Below, piece by piece: positions 45,226-53,012 of a stretch of DNA of 64,000 nt. Both the position numbers and the translations under genes were made by a program. The notes under the pieces were generated by a model, which did not search any database, was not told where the DNA came from, and was given only the letters and a program-made list of their open reading frames with translations. Source of the stretch: Rhodothermales bacterium (lineage in GTDB: Bacteria; Bacteroidota; Rhodothermia; Rhodothermales; VXPQ01); NCBI GenBank assembly GCA_022825385.1, contig JAJDWX010000038.1, forward strand, positions 1 through 64,000. The letters run 5' to 3'. Each line of letters begins with the position of its first letter. Positions within the stretch are counted from its first letter, which is position 1.

Positions 45226-45666
45226 CTATCCGGCCATCGTGGCGATGGCGGCTCCAGCAACCATCAGCACGGCGCCAACCAGTTGCACGAGGGAAATGGG
45301 CTCATGGGCCGATAACCATCCGAAATGCGACATGATCAGGCCGCCGATTACTTGTCCGGCAAGCAGAACGATGAAGAAGTTGCCAGCGCCCACTTTCGGG
45401 ATGGACCAGGCAATGGCGAACACAAGGCAAGCGCCCATCGCGCCCGCCGTCAGAAGCAGGGGATTCACCATCTTCAGGCCGCCGAGGGCGCCTGCTTCCC
45501 AGCCCGTCAGGCCGACCACGATAGCCATAATCCCTCCGATCGTCCAGAAAACCGCATTCGCGACGCGGGGATTGGCCATGATTTCGCCTACCCTGGCGTT
45601 CATGGCAAGGTGGAGCGCAACGATGACGCCGAGCGCCACCACAAAAAGAAAAAACGGGAGTTTCAT
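45226..45666 (-). CDS. YdcZ-type DMT family transporter
   Basis: A 146-residue membrane protein with about five transmembrane helices, matching the YdcZ (DUF606) branch of the drug/metabolite transporter superfamily: FFLFVVALGVIVALHLAMNA, NPRVANAVFWTIGG, GAGNFFIVLLAGQVIGGLIM, and HFGWLSAHEPISLVQLVG. Length is the norm for this half-size type, which works as a dimer. ATG 45666 chosen. Start of the minus-strand sugar run, so it may export or import a product; substrate unknown. Confidence 0.85.
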   Translation of the reverse strand: MKLPFFLFVVALGVIVALHLAMNARVGEIMANPRVANAVFWTIGGIMAIVVGLTGWEAGALGGLKMVNPLLLTAGAMGACLVFAIAWSIPKVGAGNFFIVLLAGQVIGGLIMSHFGWLSAHEPISLVQLVGAVLMVAGAAIATMAG

Positions 45667-46052
45667 TGAGGCGAGATATTTTTGGTGGGTGGGGAATGCG
45701 CACAGCAAGACGAGGCGGCGGGCGGACCCCTCCCGAACCGCAATGCAAGCGCGCACCGGGAAACAGGGTACTGCGAAAAAAAGTCTTAATCAAGTCTTGA
45801 TATCCCAACCCGGAAGATGGGGTATGCCTTCCGGCCCGAACCCGCCCCGCGCTGCGTACGCAATGGGTGAATACGCAGAAAAAAGGCCGCAATTTTGAAC
45901 AATTCGTCAACTTTTGCGAACTTGCAGGGATATGCGTTTTGCGAAGGCCCTTCAGGATACAGTTCGCCGCCCCCCGTGGATCCTGCGCTTGCCGGTCGAA
46001 ACGTACAGTTAATAACGGGCCTTTCAGGTCCCGCATAGAAGAACGAACGTTC
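45667..46052. promoter_or_regulatory. Divergent control region between the transporter and Tat Gfo/Idh genes
   Basis: A 386-base gap between two divergent genes, with no credible gene. It contains a perfect 7-bp inverted repeat, CCGGAAG at 45810-45816 and CTTCCGG at 45828-45834 around an 11-base loop, and just upstream the dyad ATCAAGTCTTGAT (45788-45800). These are candidate operator or RNA structures; a real operator would need a known regulator, and none is encoded nearby. The open frame that starts upstream at 45867 is not needed by the Gfo/Idh gene. Confidence 0.4.
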
Positions 46053-47423
46053 ATGCCTGTCTCTTCAGAGCCCGCTCGCCCCTCCGCCGGGCTGTCCCGC
46101 CGCGCCTTCCTGCGCGCGGCCGGCAAAACAGGGGTTGCGCTCGCCGCCGCCCCGCTTATCGTACCGCGCAACGCGCTCGGCGGCCCCGGTTTTCGGGCGC
46201 CCAGCGACACGGTGAACGTGGCTTGCGTGGGCGTCGGGGGCATGGGCAAGGTTAACCTGGCGAACATGAACGACGTCGCCGTAACGGCCTTGTGCGACGT
46301 GGACCTGGATTTCGCCGCGCCCGCTTTCGAGACCTGGCCCCGGGCGACCCGATACCAGGATTTTCGGCGCATGTTCGACGAAATGGGCAACGACATCGAC
46401 GGGGTCGTGATCGCCACGCCGGACCATACGCACGCCATCGTAACCCTTGCGGCCATGCAGCGCGGGATGCATGTCTACACCCAGAAACCGCTTACGTGGT
46501 CGGTATGGGAAGCCCGCCAGTTGGGCCTGGCCGCCCAGCGATACGACGTAGTGACCCAGATGGGCAATCAGGGCCGTTCGGCTCATGCCCTCTACGACGT
46601 CGCGGAGCATATACAGGGGGGTTCCATTGGAGAAGTAAGCGAAGCGCACGTATGGACGAACCGCCCCATCTGGCCGCAGGGCATGGACTTGCCTTCCGTA
46701 CTGAAACGGAAACCGGAGAACATAGACTGGGACCTGTACCTCGGCCCCGCAGCCGATATGGCGTACGATCCGGCCTTTCATCCGTTCGTATGGCGCGGCT
46801 GGACGCCCTTCGGCACGGGTGCGCTCGGCGACATCGCGGCGCATTCCTTCGCCTTCGTGGCTACGGCGCTGGAACTGGGACCGCCCGCCACGGTCGAAAC
46901 CCGTTCTTCCGCCTTCAACGGCCATGCCTATCCGGTTGCTTCGACCACCTTCTTCGAATTCCCCGCGCGCGGGGAGCGCGGCCCGGTGCGCCTCGTCTGG
47001 TACGACGGCGGCTTCAAACCCCCGCGCCCCGAGGGGCTTTCCGACGACGAATGGCTGACTGCGAACGGAACCATGTACGTCGGCTCCAGGGGCGCGTTAC
47101 TGCATATGGGCGACATACGTTTCCTGCCCGGCGATCTCGCGGCAAACGCGCCGCCCCGCCGCTACGACCGCATCGCGGACGAAAGCCACGAAAACAACTG
47201 GGTGCGCGCCATCCGCGGAGAAGAAAACGCTTCGTCGCCTTTTTCCTTCGCCGCGCCGCTCACGGAAACCGTGCTGCTTGGCGTGGTTTCGCTCCTTGCA
47301 GGCAATAAAAAGATTCACTGGGATGCGGAGAATGGCCGCATTACGAACCTGCCGGAAGCCAACCGGCATTTGCGCCGCGCGCCGCGAAAAGGCTGGGAAC
47401 TCCCGGCCGTGGACGCGGGATAA
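46053..47423 (+). CDS. Tat-exported Gfo/Idh/MocA oxidoreductase
   Basis: A 456-residue oxidoreductase with a twin-arginine signal (LSRRAFLRAAGKTG) so it is exported folded with its cofactor. Rossmann motif VACVGVGGMGKVNLANM; the usual lysine motif is a Q variant, YTQKPLTWSV, seen in the exported subfamily; and the helix GALGDIAAHSFAFV. Such proteins oxidise sugars or glycosides at C3 in the periplasm. ATG 46053 gives the signal; 58 bases separate it from the DUF1080 lipoprotein gene, probably one operon. Confidence 0.92.
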   Translation: MPVSSEPARPSAGLSRRAFLRAAGKTGVALAAAPLIVPRNALGGPGFRAPSDTVNVACVGVGGMGKVNLANMNDVAVTALCDVDLDFAAPAFETWPRATRYQDFRRMFDEMGNDIDGVVIATPDHTHAIVTLAAMQRGMHVYTQKPLTWSVWEARQLGLAAQRYDVVTQMGNQGRSAHALYDVAEHIQGGSIGEVSEAHVWTNRPIWPQGMDLPSVLKRKPENIDWDLYLGPAADMAYDPAFHPFVWRGWTPFGTGALGDIAAHSFAFVATALELGPPATVETRSSAFNGHAYPVASTTFFEFPARGERGPVRLVWYDGGFKPPRPEGLSDDEWLTANGTMYVGSRGALLHMGDIRFLPGDLAANAPPRRYDRIADESHENNWVRAIRGEENASSPFSFAAPLTETVLLGVVSLLAGNKKIHWDAENGRITNLPEANRHLRRAPRKGWELPAVDAG

Positions 47424-47481
47424 CGGCGGATGCGCCGGTCGCGCAATCATCCTTCCTGTCATCAACAAAAACCCTGTTCCC

Positions 47482-48231
47482 ATGTACACACGTACGCTTT
47501 CCCTGCTCGCTGCACTCGTTTTCCTTGCAGCGGGATGCGCCTCCGGTTCGGAAGAGGCGGATCATGCCGCCATGGCCGAAGACGCAATGACGGAACCCAT
47601 GGCCATGGCCGACCCGCACCCGGACACGTCCGAACCCGGATGGGCGCCGCTCTTCAATGAAGACCTCTCGAATGCGATAAACCCCGAGGGCGTTTGGACA
47701 TGGGAAGAGGGCGTGCTCACCAGCAACGTGGACCAGAGCCTCTTTACGCAAGCCACCTACAACGACTTCGTGCTGGACCTGGAAGTCATGTTCGATCCGG
47801 GCGCAAACAGCGGGATTATCCTGCACGCTACAGAGACGGACAGCAGCGCCTGGATTCCCTATTCCCTCGAAGTGCAGATCGAGGATAGCTATCCCATGGC
47901 AGATTCGGCCCGGCATCATCAGGAAGCCGGCGCGTTCTATGGACACGTGCCCCCGTCGGAGCAACGCATCAAGCCCGCCGGAGAATGGAATCGCTACACG
48001 ATCACCGCGCGGGGCGATTCTCTGTGGACGGCGGTCAACGGCATGGAAGTAAGCCAGATCGACATGAGCGAATACCACTCCGCCGAAACGAACCCGGACG
48101 GTTCGGAAATCCCGGAATGGCTAAGCAATCCGCTGGCCGAACTCGCCACCGAAGGACATATCGGATTGCAGGGCAAGCATGGAGAATCCGGCGTCTGGTT
48201 CCGGAATGTCATGATCAAGTCGCTGGAATAA
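47482..48231 (+). CDS. DUF1080 (3-keto-disaccharide hydrolase fold) lipoprotein
   Basis: A 249-residue lipoprotein: lipobox LVFLAAGC (Cys about residue 19) after a short hydrophobic signal, a Met/Ala/Asp-rich linker, then a DUF1080 domain: WAPLFNEDLSNAINPEGVW, VLDLEVMFDPGANSGIILHA, SLEVQIEDS and NRYTITARGDSLWTAVNG, ending HIGLQGKHGESGVWFRNV. The family cleaves 3-keto-disaccharides. Pairing with a Tat-exported Gfo/Idh gene 58 bases upstream is the classic arrangement for an oxidise-then-cleave pathway. Confidence 0.9.
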   Translation: MYTRTLSLLAALVFLAAGCASGSEEADHAAMAEDAMTEPMAMADPHPDTSEPGWAPLFNEDLSNAINPEGVWTWEEGVLTSNVDQSLFTQATYNDFVLDLEVMFDPGANSGIILHATETDSSAWIPYSLEVQIEDSYPMADSARHHQEAGAFYGHVPPSEQRIKPAGEWNRYTITARGDSLWTAVNGMEVSQIDMSEYHSAETNPDGSEIPEWLSNPLAELATEGHIGLQGKHGESGVWFRNVMIKSLE

Positions 48232-48278
48232 TCCCTGCGCGAAAATCTGCTCGGCGGCCAATATCGTAGTTTGCAAAC

Positions 48279-48339
48279 AAGGCGCGTCTCAAGCCCCGTT
48301 GGCCGTATTTTCGGTTTCATCGCGCTTGGGGCGCGCCTT
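48279..48339 (+). terminator. Long inverted repeat after the DUF1080 lipoprotein gene
   Basis: Arms AAGGCGCGTCTCAAG (48279-48293) and CTTGGGGCGCGCCTT (48325-48339) around a 31-base loop; the two differences become G-U pairs in RNA, so a 15-bp stem can form, ending in CCTTTGTCGCC. It may terminate transcription from 46053-48231. Its core AAGGCGCG recurs in hairpins at 51274-51380 and 56863. Confidence 0.45.
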
Positions 48340-48464
48340 TGTCGCCCTTCTTGCGGATTCATTTTGCCAAAAATTCAAAAAAGCGGGTGGACTGATTCTG
48401 TCCGGTTTCTTATCTATGAAAGTTTTGCATATAAATACACTGTTGCGCCAACCCGGACCGTCAA

Positions 48465-51110
48465 GTGAATATCAAGGCTGGACCTGCCCTTGCCCCTCGC
48501 CGCCTGCTCTGTAAGACATTGTTGTCCGCGCTGTTTCTGGCATGGGCGCCCGTCCCGGAAGCCGCCGCGCAGACCGCTGGGGTCACCATCTCGACAACGA
48601 CCATAGGCATGAGAGAGGGCGCCCCGATCTCGAGTGACTTTTACACGGTTGTGCTGGACACGAACCCCGGCACGACCGTGACAATCACGGTGACTTCCAC
48701 CGATGCGAACGCCATTAAAGTGGACGCCGGCAGCGGCGCGTGGAAAGCCAGCGACATCCTGACCTTTGGTTCTTCAGACTGGTCCACAGCGAAGACGGTG
48801 AAGGTATACGGAGAACAGGATAGCGATAACCAGGGGGAGGAGGAAATAGAGATCACCCACGCCGCGACAGCCACGGACGCCAACAGTCCCTATCACCAGA
48901 TTCAAATCGCTTCTGTGCAGGGATATGTGGACGACGACGAAGGGGACATTCTTATAAGGCCGGTCAGCTGCAGGGAAGGCGAGACGATCGTCGGAGGGGG
49001 CGTTAGCGGAGGGAGCATATCCTTGAACGAAAACCCGACCGGAACAGTTACGGTGTCCTTGTCCTCAAGCGATACAAACTTGTTCACCGTCAGCCCGCCT
49101 TCGTTGACGTACATGGCGAACGAGCTGGGCCCGAAGCCCTATACGGTGACTTGCGGAGACGATAACGTTTTCACTCCCGCCAGAAGCCGAACCGGAACAT
49201 TGACGGCGACTGCAAGCGGCGCGAATTACAACGGCGTGAGCAAAACCTCCGATGTACAGGTCTTTGACGACGAGCGCATCCCGGTGAATCTCTCCATCGC
49301 CAACAACGGCTCGGTTTCCGAAGGGACAACCGGCAACACGGTGACGATCACCGCCACAGCGGCCATCCCGATTGATCCCGTCTTCGGCACGATCAACATA
49401 CAACTGGACCGCGTGGAGGAAGAAACCACGGCGCAGCGCGATATCGACTACAGCCTGGAACCATATTCGTTTATCGCGCTCACGCCTGGAAACGCCGCCG
49501 GCTCAATCACGCTGCGGGTCGTGAGCGACGCGGCCGACGAGCCAGACGAGCGCCTTCGCCTGAAGATACGGGAACCATTGGCCGCAGATCACACGGCCGG
49601 CGCGACCAAACACGTAGATATCCGTATTGCGGACGGCGACCCGACCTCGGTGACCCTGTCGGCGGGCGCTTCGAATATCGACGAAAGCGGAAACGATAGC
49701 ATGATCGACGTAACGATCACGCTGGGCCGAGAGCTGGTGGCGAACGAATCTGTGACGGTCCCCCTGAATGTAACCGGAGCGACGGTCGCCACGCACTACA
49801 CACTGGGGCTGAAATCCGGCGGCAACCTGAACGCGGGCGTAACGATCTCGACGGCCAATCCGCATAGCGCGCAGAATCCGTCGGTGACGCTGGCCGGAGC
49901 CGGCGCGCGCACGGCCACGCTGGAACTGGCGGCGGTGGACAATTCGGACGCCACGGCCCGCACGGTATCTATCGCCTTTGGCGCCGGCGCCCGCGCACCG
50001 TCGGAAACCGGGCTGAACGGCGGCATCACCCTATGGGGTTCGCCAGCAACTATCGATATCGTGGACGATGACGGAACCGCCACGCCGGTGGCGAACTTCG
50101 CCTCGGCTTCGGCAAGCGCGGCGGAAAGCGCCGGGACCCAGAACGCGACAATCAATTTCAGTCCTGCGCCGTCCGCCGCCATCACGGTAAATTACAGCCT
50201 CTCCGGCGCCGCCACGCTGGGCGCGGACTATACGATCAGCGGCGTAACAAGCAGTAATGGCACGGTGAGCGTCAATGGGGGCGATACGTCCGTCAACATA
50301 CCGGTCGCCATCACCGACGACAGCGCGGACGAACCGAACGAAACGCTCATCCTGACGCTAACGAACGGGACGGGCTACGACGTGGGAGGCGCCAACGCGC
50401 ACACGCTTACCATCGCGGACAACGACGACGATGGCGGCGGTACGGGCGGTGGTGGTGGTGGTGGTGGTACGGGCGGCGGCGACGACCCGTCCGAGGTTAC
50501 GCTGTCCGTTGCTCCGAACCCCGTAGTCGAAGGCGAGGAAATAACCGTTACGGTCAGCCTCTCGCGGTTGGTTGCCAGCGCGGTAACTATTCCGCTCGTC
50601 CTCACCGCAGAGACCGCCGAAGCAGAAGACTATGGCGCGCTCGCCTCCATCGTCGTCGAAGCGAACCAGCCAAGCGGAACGGGCGCGATCACCACGACGA
50701 AGGACGACGACAAGGACGACGAAACATTCACCGTAGCGCTCGGAACCCTGCCCTCGGGCCTTGAGGCGGGAGCCCCGGCTTCCGCCCAGGTTACCATCAC
50801 GAACGCCATCGTAACGTCGATAGAATCGCCCGCCGACGAAATACCAACGGCCTTCGCGCTGGAGCAGAACTATCCGAACCCGTTCAATCCGACCACGACC
50901 ATCGCGTTTGCGCTGGACAAGACGCAGCATGTCACGCTTTCGGTCTACGACCTGCTCGGCCAGGAAGTGCAAGTCCTCGTGGACGGCGTCCGCCCGGCGG
51001 CGCGCTACCGCATACCGTTCGACGCAACGGACCTCGCCAGCGGGACCTATCTCTACGTGCTCCGAACCGAAGAACAGGTAGCCGTCAAAACGATGGCGCT
51101 ACTGAAATAA
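48465..51110 (+). CDS. Calx-beta surface protein with C-terminal sorting domain
   Basis: An 881-residue secreted protein with a GTG start, signal peptide (about 1-35, ending EAAAQ), and several Calx-beta-type beta-sandwich repeats, visible as recurring phrases ENPTGTVTVSL, VSEGTTGNTVTIT, ESAGTQNATINFS, DDSADEPNETLILTL and EEITVTVSLSR, each ending in a D-rich loop (DDDEGD, DNDDDG). A glycine/threonine linker (see repeat) leads to the last repeat. The C-terminus (about 800-881) is the sorting domain NYPNPFNPTTTIAFALDK ... VYDLLGQEVQVLVDG ... LASGTYLYVL that targets proteins to the type IX secretion-like route. Probably an adhesin or binding protein. Confidence 0.88.
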   Translation: MNIKAGPALAPRRLLCKTLLSALFLAWAPVPEAAAQTAGVTISTTTIGMREGAPISSDFYTVVLDTNPGTTVTITVTSTDANAIKVDAGSGAWKASDILTFGSSDWSTAKTVKVYGEQDSDNQGEEEIEITHAATATDANSPYHQIQIASVQGYVDDDEGDILIRPVSCREGETIVGGGVSGGSISLNENPTGTVTVSLSSSDTNLFTVSPPSLTYMANELGPKPYTVTCGDDNVFTPARSRTGTLTATASGANYNGVSKTSDVQVFDDERIPVNLSIANNGSVSEGTTGNTVTITATAAIPIDPVFGTINIQLDRVEEETTAQRDIDYSLEPYSFIALTPGNAAGSITLRVVSDAADEPDERLRLKIREPLAADHTAGATKHVDIRIADGDPTSVTLSAGASNIDESGNDSMIDVTITLGRELVANESVTVPLNVTGATVATHYTLGLKSGGNLNAGVTISTANPHSAQNPSVTLAGAGARTATLELAAVDNSDATARTVSIAFGAGARAPSETGLNGGITLWGSPATIDIVDDDGTATPVANFASASASAAESAGTQNATINFSPAPSAAITVNYSLSGAATLGADYTISGVTSSNGTVSVNGGDTSVNIPVAITDDSADEPNETLILTLTNGTGYDVGGANAHTLTIADNDDDGGGTGGGGGGGGTGGGDDPSEVTLSVAPNPVVEGEEITVTVSLSRLVASAVTIPLVLTAETAEAEDYGALASIVVEANQPSGTGAITTTKDDDKDDETFTVALGTLPSGLEAGAPASAQVTITNAIVTSIESPADEIPTAFALEQNYPNPFNPTTTIAFALDKTQHVTLSVYDLLGQEVQVLVDGVRPAARYRIPFDATDLASGTYLYVLRTEEQVAVKTMALLK
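50448..50468 (+). repeat. (GGT)7 trinucleotide tract coding glycines
   Basis: Seven perfect GGT codons (residues 662-668 of the Calx-beta protein) flanked by ACG GGC on both sides, forming a glycine-threonine hinge before the last repeat and sorting domain. In-frame slippage would change only linker length. Confidence 0.9.
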
Positions 51111-51220
51111 CCGATTCTCCAACGAACTGCGAGGAATGCCCTCCCCCGTTTCGTAAAAGAGAAGCTGTTTCGGGCCCCGTTTTCGCGCTGCGCCCAATCC
51201 CCTCCAGCAAGCCCGATTAA

Positions 51221-51271
51221 AATAATAAGGCGCGAAAATTTCAAGGCTAAATAATTAAGGCGGGACAATTT
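51221..51271 (+). repeat. Two AT-rich tandem units ending AAGGCG(C/G)G
   Basis: Units AATAATAAGGCGCGAAAA (from 51221) and AATAATTAAGGCGGGACAA (from 51250), each followed by TTT, about 29 bases apart. They resemble the sequence at 56854-56872, where a similar AAGGCGCG core also follows TTAAAAA. Function unknown. Confidence 0.5.
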
Positions 51272-51273
51272 GC

Positions 51274-51380
51274 GGGGTCTGGAGCGCGCCTTTGCACGAA
51301 ACATCGGGCCCCGAATAAGCATGCCAACCCATCGTCTGTCGTCCCCTTATGTATTCGTGCAAAGGCGCGCTCCAGGCCCC
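51274..51380. mobile_element. MITE-like element with 27-bp inverted ends
   Basis: Arms at 51274-51300 and 51354-51380 match in inverted orientation at 26 of 27 bases (core GCGCGCCTTTGCACGAA and its complement); the one mismatch would be a G-U pair in RNA. Total length 107 bases with a 53-base interior that holds no gene. This has the shape of a miniature inverted-repeat element or of a very stable RNA hairpin. No target-site duplication was identified. Confidence 0.45.
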
Positions 51381-51424
51381 ACTGTCAAAAAAGAAGCGTG
51401 CCAGGCCCCGCTGTCAAGAAGGAG
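51367..51424 (+). repeat. Two 29-base direct repeats
   Basis: Units 51367-51395 and 51396-51424 share CCAGGCCCC, CTGTCAA and a GAAG-like end with few changes. The first unit overlaps the right arm of the inverted-repeat element. Confidence 0.6.
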
Positions 51425-51566
51425 CCCCACAAACCCTTTACTCGCCTTATCCTCCGGTTTCATATCTTTGGAAAGGCAAAACAGATTCCCTTGCCAGCGG
51501 ATCCTGCGCAACCTCCGATTTTTGCGGACACCATCGCGCATTCCTGATCAGCGCATCCTGCCGTCT

Positions 51567-52949
51567 ATGAAACATTTCCTTCGAGCGATGCTGGTCGCGG
51601 CGGTTCTTTCCGCCTGCCAAACCGGCGATGGATATTCTCCAGACGAGACCAGCGCGCCAGACGGCCCGCCCGTTGCGCAATTCGCGAACGACGTTGCCCC
51701 GCCCGCCGATACCCTGATAGCCACTGAAGCGCCCGTCGAGCCCGCGCCCGCGCCCCTCCCCCCGATTCCAGACCCGCCCGAACGCACATTCGCCTTCGAG
51801 AAACCAGAGCATGTGCGCGGCCTGTACGTCAATGCGTGGTCCGCAGGGTCGCCAAAGCGACTGGCGGAGCTCGCAGCGCTGGCCGAACGCACCGAGATCA
51901 ACAGCTTCGTAATCGACGTCAAGGACGCCACCGGGTACGTAAGCCATCCCACCGGAGTGCCGCTGGCGCGCGAAATCGGGGCCCACGGCGATATCCGCAT
52001 CCCGAACCTGACCCGGCTCCTTGAAAAACTCGAAGCGGCAGGCGTCTACCCCATTGCGCGCATCGTGATTGCGAAGGACTCCGTCCTGGCGGCGGGCCGG
52101 CCCGATCTGGCCGTACAGGATACCGCAGGGGGCGTTTGGCTCGACAACAAGGGCCTCGCCTGGATGAATCCGCACCAGCGCGAAGTCTGGGACTACCATG
52201 TGGCGCTGGCCCGCGAGGTCGCATCGTGGGGCTTCCCGGAAATCCAGTGGGACTACGTACGATTCCCCGACGCGCCGAGAGAGGATATGAAGCGGGCCCG
52301 CTTCCCCGGAAGCGATGGCCAACCGAAGGCCGCCGCGATTCGCGACTTCCTGGCGTACAGCCGGGACGCGCTTGCAGAAATGGATGTCCGCGTGACCGCC
52401 GACGTGTTCGGCGCAACCACCTCCGCCGCCCCCGGGGACGACGTGGGCATCGGGCAGGCGTGGGAATCGTTCATCGATGTCGTGGACGCAGCGCTCCCGA
52501 TGGTGTACCCCAGCCATTACTGGAAGGGCAGCTTTGGCGTTGACGCCCCCAACGAACGCCCCTACGAAATCGTGCGCGCGGCGCTGGATAGCGCAGTGAG
52601 GCGGTCGGCGAAGATACCGGACGCAGGCGCAACCCGTCCCTGGTTGCAGGACTTCACGCTCGGGAAACCGCCCTACGAAGCCGCCGAAGTGCGCGCCCAG
52701 ATTCAGGCGACCTACGACGCAGGAATCGACGAGTGGGTCCTCTGGAACGCGGGAAGCCGCTACACGGAAGAAGCGCTTGAGCCGCTGGGCGGTTTCACGG
52801 AGGAGCCGCTGTTGCGGATTGCAAACGCACTCGTACCGGCGTCGCAGCGCTACGAATGGCTTGGCAGACCCGCCGCCGCAACGGCAAAAGATTCGACACA
52901 GACGCCGCAAGCCCCTCCCGAACAGGTCGCCCCGCCGCCCGCAGACTGA
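51567..52949 (+). CDS. DUF4015 putative glycoside hydrolase lipoprotein
   Basis: A 460-residue lipoprotein: lipobox AVLSAC (Cys about residue 17), then a Pro/Ala-rich spacer of about 60 residues, then a putative glycoside-hydrolase TIM barrel (DUF4015, about residues 80-400): RGLYVNAWSAGSPKRLAELA, NSFVIDVKDATGYVSHPTGV, WMNPHQREVWDYHVALAREV, EIQWDYVRFPD and ALPMVYPSHYWKG. Acidic residues in VIDVKD and IQWDYVRFPD are candidate catalytic residues. Substrate unknown. C-terminus is a low-complexity Pro/Ala/Gln tail. ATG 51567; the upstream open frame is repeat DNA. Confidence 0.88.
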   Translation: MKHFLRAMLVAAVLSACQTGDGYSPDETSAPDGPPVAQFANDVAPPADTLIATEAPVEPAPAPLPPIPDPPERTFAFEKPEHVRGLYVNAWSAGSPKRLAELAALAERTEINSFVIDVKDATGYVSHPTGVPLAREIGAHGDIRIPNLTRLLEKLEAAGVYPIARIVIAKDSVLAAGRPDLAVQDTAGGVWLDNKGLAWMNPHQREVWDYHVALAREVASWGFPEIQWDYVRFPDAPREDMKRARFPGSDGQPKAAAIRDFLAYSRDALAEMDVRVTADVFGATTSAAPGDDVGIGQAWESFIDVVDAALPMVYPSHYWKGSFGVDAPNERPYEIVRAALDSAVRRSAKIPDAGATRPWLQDFTLGKPPYEAAEVRAQIQATYDAGIDEWVLWNAGSRYTEEALEPLGGFTEEPLLRIANALVPASQRYEWLGRPAAATAKDSTQTPQAPPEQVAPPPAD

Positions 52950-53012
52950 GCGGGCTCCCATCCGGTTGGCCCAAAGCGCCCGCCCCGCGGCGGCCGCCTC
53001 GCCCTCTGCCGC

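Larger units (their letters stand above)
51111..51566. other. Repeat-rich non-coding region, 456 bases
   Basis: No gene is credible here. The stretch holds a pair of related AT-rich units at 51221-51241 and 51250-51271, a 107-base inverted-repeat element at 51274-51380 and a pair of 29-base direct repeats at 51367-51424. The decamer TCGGGCCCCG occurs in it twice (about 51170 and 51304). The open frame crossing it from 51270 is not taken as coding. Confidence 0.6.

Noticed and set aside
42402-45335. Plus-strand open frame of 977 codons across the VCBS/DUF1080 gene
   Set aside because: Shadow of the minus-strand gene, which has a signal peptide, calcium-loop repeats and DUF1080 motifs.
45867-46052. 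Upstream extension of the Tat-exported Gfo/Idh protein
   Set aside because: A Tat signal must be near the N-terminus; the ATG at 46053 places the twin arginines correctly.
51270-51566. Upstream extension of the DUF4015 gene
   Set aside because: The extension is made of the inverted and direct repeats; the lipoprotein signal starts at the ATG at 51567.
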